Shown: positions 4,567-6,912 of the stretch, in pieces
Numbering within the stretch: the first letter of the stretch is position 1
How the letters are laid out: every line of letters begins with the position of its first letter
NCBI GenBank assembly: GCA_022511505.1
Contig: JAFLTK010000159.1
Span: 1-6,912 of the forward strand
Direction of reading: 5' to 3'
Source: Muribaculaceae bacterium
Lineage (GTDB): Bacteria > Bacteroidota > Bacteroidia > Bacteroidales > Muribaculaceae
Length of the DNA stretch: 6,912 nucleotides
The notes under the pieces: model-generated
Database searches by the model: none
What the model saw: only the letters and a program-made list of their open reading frames with translations
Told to the model about the DNA's origin: nothing
Position numbers and translations under genes: made by a program

Positions 4567-6840
4567 ATGGCAAAAGTAACTAAAGAGATGGCCTTGCGCT
4601 ATCACGAGAGCGGGAAACCCGGTAAAATCGAGGTTATCCCAACCAAGCCCTACTCCTCACAAAACGACCTTGCCCTGGCCTACTCGCCGGGCGTTGCCTA
4701 TCCCTGTCTTGAGATTGAGAAAAACGCCGCCGATGCCTACCGCTACACCAACAAGGGCAACCTTGTCGCTGTTATATCCAACGGCACCGCCGTCCTCGGT
4801 CTCGGCAACATCGGCGCCCTTGCCGGCAAGCCGGTGATGGAGGGTAAAGCGCTGTTATTCAAGATTTTTGCAGGTCTCGACGCTTTTGACATCGAAATCA
4901 ACGAGCGTGACCCCGAGAAATTTATCGAGATTGTAAAAGCCATCTCGCCCACCTTTGGCGGCATCAACCTCGAGGATATCAAGGCTCCCGAGTGCTTTGA
5001 GATTGAAAACCGACTCAAAAAAGAGTGTACCATCCCGGTGATGCACGACGACCAGCACGGAACCGCCATTATCTCATCGGCCGGCCTCATCAACGCCCTC
5101 GAGATTCAGCATAAGAAAATCGACGAAATTAAACTCGTTGTCAACGGCGCCGGCGCTGCCGCCTGTGCCTGCACTAAGCTCTACATCGCCCTCGGCGTCA
5201 AGAAGGAGAACGTTGTCATGTGTGACTCAAAAGGCGTTATCCGCACCGACCGCGAAAACCTCGGAGGCTCAAAGGCCGAGTTTGCCACTACCCGCGACCT
5301 GCACACTCTCGCCGAGGCTATGGTCGACGCCGACGTCTTCCTGGGCCTCTCGGTCAAGGATGTCCTGACCCCCGAGATGATTAAGACCATGGCACCCCGC
5401 CCCATCGTCTTTGCCCTCGCCAATCCCGACCCCGAGATTGACTACAACCTCGCCGTCAAGTCGCGACCCGACATCATCGTTGCCACCGGCCGCAGCGACT
5501 TCCCCAACCAGATTAACAACGTGCTCGGTTTCCCATACATCTTCCGCGGCGCACTCGACGCCGGCGCCAGCGCCATCAACGAGACGATGAAAATCTATGC
5601 CGTTCACGCCATCGCCGCCCTCGCCAAGGAGCCGGTTCCCCCGGTTGTCAACGCCGCCTACGACAAGGAGACTCTCAAGTTTGGCCGCGGCTATATCATC
5701 CCCAAACCCCTCGACCCGCGTCTGCTGACCGCCGTTGCCCCCGCCGTTGCCCGCGGCGCTATGGACAGTGGCATCGCCACCCGTCCCATTGAAGACTGGA
5801 AAGCCTACGAGGACCAACTCAACCGCCTGAAAGGCACCGACAAGAAGATGTTGCGCCGCTTTATCGACGAGGCCAAGGCCCATCCCAAGCGCGTTGTCTT
5901 TGCCGAAGCCAACACCGACAATATGCTCAGCGCCGCCGTCATGGCCGCCAACGAGGGTATCGCTATTCCCGTGCTCCTCGGCAACGAAGAGATGCTACAG
6001 AAGCGCGCCGACCGCCTCGGGCTCGACATCTCGGGCATCGAGATTGTCAACCTGCGTCACGACCGCGAGGCTGCTCGCCGTCAGACCTACGCCGAGATGC
6101 TTGCCGCCAAGCGTCAGCGTGAGGGCATGACCGTGCCCGACGCACTCGAGAAGATGTTTGAGCGCAACTACTTCGGTATGATGATGGTGGAGAGCGGCGA
6201 CGCCGACGCTTTCATCGCCGGCACTCGCTCGGCCAACCACTCGACCGGCGACATCGCCCGCGAGGTCATCGGCATCCGTCCCGAGTACAAGACATTTGCC
6301 ACGATGCACATCATCGACACCAAGCGCGGCCTCTTCTTCCTGGCCGACACCGGCATCAACCGCCATATTACCAACGACGCGCTTGTCGACATCGCCCGCC
6401 TCGCCAACCGTCAGGTCGAACTCTTTGCCCACAAGCCCGTTATGGCCATGGTGTCCTACAGCAACTTCGGTTCAAGCAACGAGGCCGAGAGCCGCATAGC
6501 CCACGATGTTGTAGACCGACTCCACGCCGAGTATCCCGAGATGCTCATCGACGGCGAGATGCAAGTCAACTATGCCCTCAACGCCGACCTCCGTGACAAG
6601 ACCTATCCGTTCAACCACATCGCCGGCAAGGAGGTCAACACCCTCATCTTCCCCAACTTGACCGCCGCCAACTCGGCATTCCGCATGATGCTCGAAATGG
6701 GCGTTGGCGAGTCAATCGGCCCGATTCAGATGGGTCTTAACAAGCCTATCCACTTTATTGCCGTCGACTCTCCCGTTCGCGACATTTTCAACCTCGTGAC
6801 CGTAGCCGTCATCGACGCCAACGTCAAGGGCGCCAACTAA
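4567..6840 (+). CDS. maeB: NADP-dependent malic enzyme with C-terminal PTA-like domain (757 aa)
   Basis: A cytoplasmic enzyme that oxidatively decarboxylates malate to pyruvate, making NAD(P)H for biosynthesis. Length and two-part layout match the hybrid MaeB family (E. coli MaeB, 759 aa). The malic domain (about 1-420) shows Y39 in AYSPGVA, K94 in MEGKALLFK, E136-D137 in NLEDI and D161-D162 in MHDDQHGTA. The Rossmann loop NGAGAAA is at 193-199, followed by D220 in CDSKG, ALANPDPE (283-290) and the TGRSDFPNQ segment (307-315). The C-terminal part (about 425-757) resembles phosphotransacetylase, with IFPNLTAANSAF at 694-705. By my hand alignment, the PTA catalytic Ser-Arg pair is replaced by A732-V733. 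In this family the domain is a non-catalytic sensor, and acetyl-CoA regulates the malic activity. NADP preference is inferred from the family. C-ending codons are strongly favoured, suggesting high expression. It is likely a single-gene transcript from P2 ending near 6879. Confidence 0.96.
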   Translation: MAKVTKEMALRYHESGKPGKIEVIPTKPYSSQNDLALAYSPGVAYPCLEIEKNAADAYRYTNKGNLVAVISNGTAVLGLGNIGALAGKPVMEGKALLFKIFAGLDAFDIEINERDPEKFIEIVKAISPTFGGINLEDIKAPECFEIENRLKKECTIPVMHDDQHGTAIISSAGLINALEIQHKKIDEIKLVVNGAGAAACACTKLYIALGVKKENVVMCDSKGVIRTDRENLGGSKAEFATTRDLHTLAEAMVDADVFLGLSVKDVLTPEMIKTMAPRPIVFALANPDPEIDYNLAVKSRPDIIVATGRSDFPNQINNVLGFPYIFRGALDAGASAINETMKIYAVHAIAALAKEPVPPVVNAAYDKETLKFGRGYIIPKPLDPRLLTAVAPAVARGAMDSGIATRPIEDWKAYEDQLNRLKGTDKKMLRRFIDEAKAHPKRVVFAEANTDNMLSAAVMAANEGIAIPVLLGNEEMLQKRADRLGLDISGIEIVNLRHDREAARRQTYAEMLAAKRQREGMTVPDALEKMFERNYFGMMMVESGDADAFIAGTRSANHSTGDIAREVIGIRPEYKTFATMHIIDTKRGLFFLADTGINRHITNDALVDIARLANRQVELFAHKPVMAMVSYSNFGSSNEAESRIAHDVVDRLHAEYPEMLIDGEMQVNYALNADLRDKTYPFNHIAGKEVNTLIFPNLTAANSAFRMMLEMGVGESIGPIQMGLNKPIHFIAVDSPVRDIFNLVTVAVIDANVKGAN

Positions 6841-6853
6841 ACCCGACCATTCG

Positions 6854-6879
6854 TGTGAGTGCCACATCCGGCACCCACA
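6854..6879 (+). terminator. Probable hairpin terminator after maeB
   Basis: An inverted repeat starts 13 nt after the maeB stop. The arms are 6854-6863 and 6870-6879 around a 6-nt loop (ACATCC), giving nine base pairs with one A-C mismatch at 6858/6875. The core pairing is GTGCC with GGCAC. No U-run follows, so it may protect the 3' end or act with a termination factor rather than work as a standard intrinsic terminator. Confidence 0.45.
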
Positions 6880-6912
6880 TTGATAACTACATAGCGTCGG
6901 GGTCGCATCCGC

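Noticed and set aside
5269..5883. 204-aa minus-strand open frame inside maeB
   Set aside because: It is a shadow of the strongly biased maeB codons (antisense of GCC/ATC/GAC), with no independent support.

Overview
The window looks like chromosomal DNA from a member of the Bacteroidota, probably the order Bacteroidales. The evidence is a near-consensus Bacteroidales-type promoter (TTTG, 20 bp, TAACTTTG) ahead of the + strand gene, start codons without Shine-Dalgarno sequences, and protein sequences typical of that group. The family cannot be fixed from the sequence alone. The genes are fairly GC-rich and prefer C-ending codons, most strongly in maeB.

Layout: positions 1-137 are a short AT-rich stretch beyond the end of recQ. 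On the minus strand, recJ (3774 to 2038) is followed by recQ (2051 to 138), with a 14-bp overlap. This is a two-gene recombination-repair operon: a 5'-3' single-strand exonuclease plus a 3'-5' helicase, the classic RecFOR-pathway pairing. A 792-bp divergent intergenic region (3775-4566) separates them from maeB on the plus strand (4567-6840), which encodes a malic enzyme fused to a phosphotransacetylase-like regulatory domain. A hairpin after maeB may end its transcript.

All three large genes are recognisable housekeeping families. I found no defence island, CRISPR array, insertion sequence or RNA gene, and nothing that amounts to a convincing new system. The unusual part is the intergenic region. 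It holds two adjacent tandem arrays, both with a 9-bp period. One is G/T-rich (14 units, 3867-3992) and the other A/C-rich (7 units, 4004-4066). They lie directly upstream of recJ and are open in several reading frames. The maeB side of the region carries one strong promoter, one weaker upstream promoter and a GC-rich hairpin.

At the protein level, two points stand out. The RecQ carries about 170 extra residues between its helicase core and its zinc-binding cysteines. The phosphotransacetylase domain of MaeB appears to lack the catalytic Ser-Arg pair.
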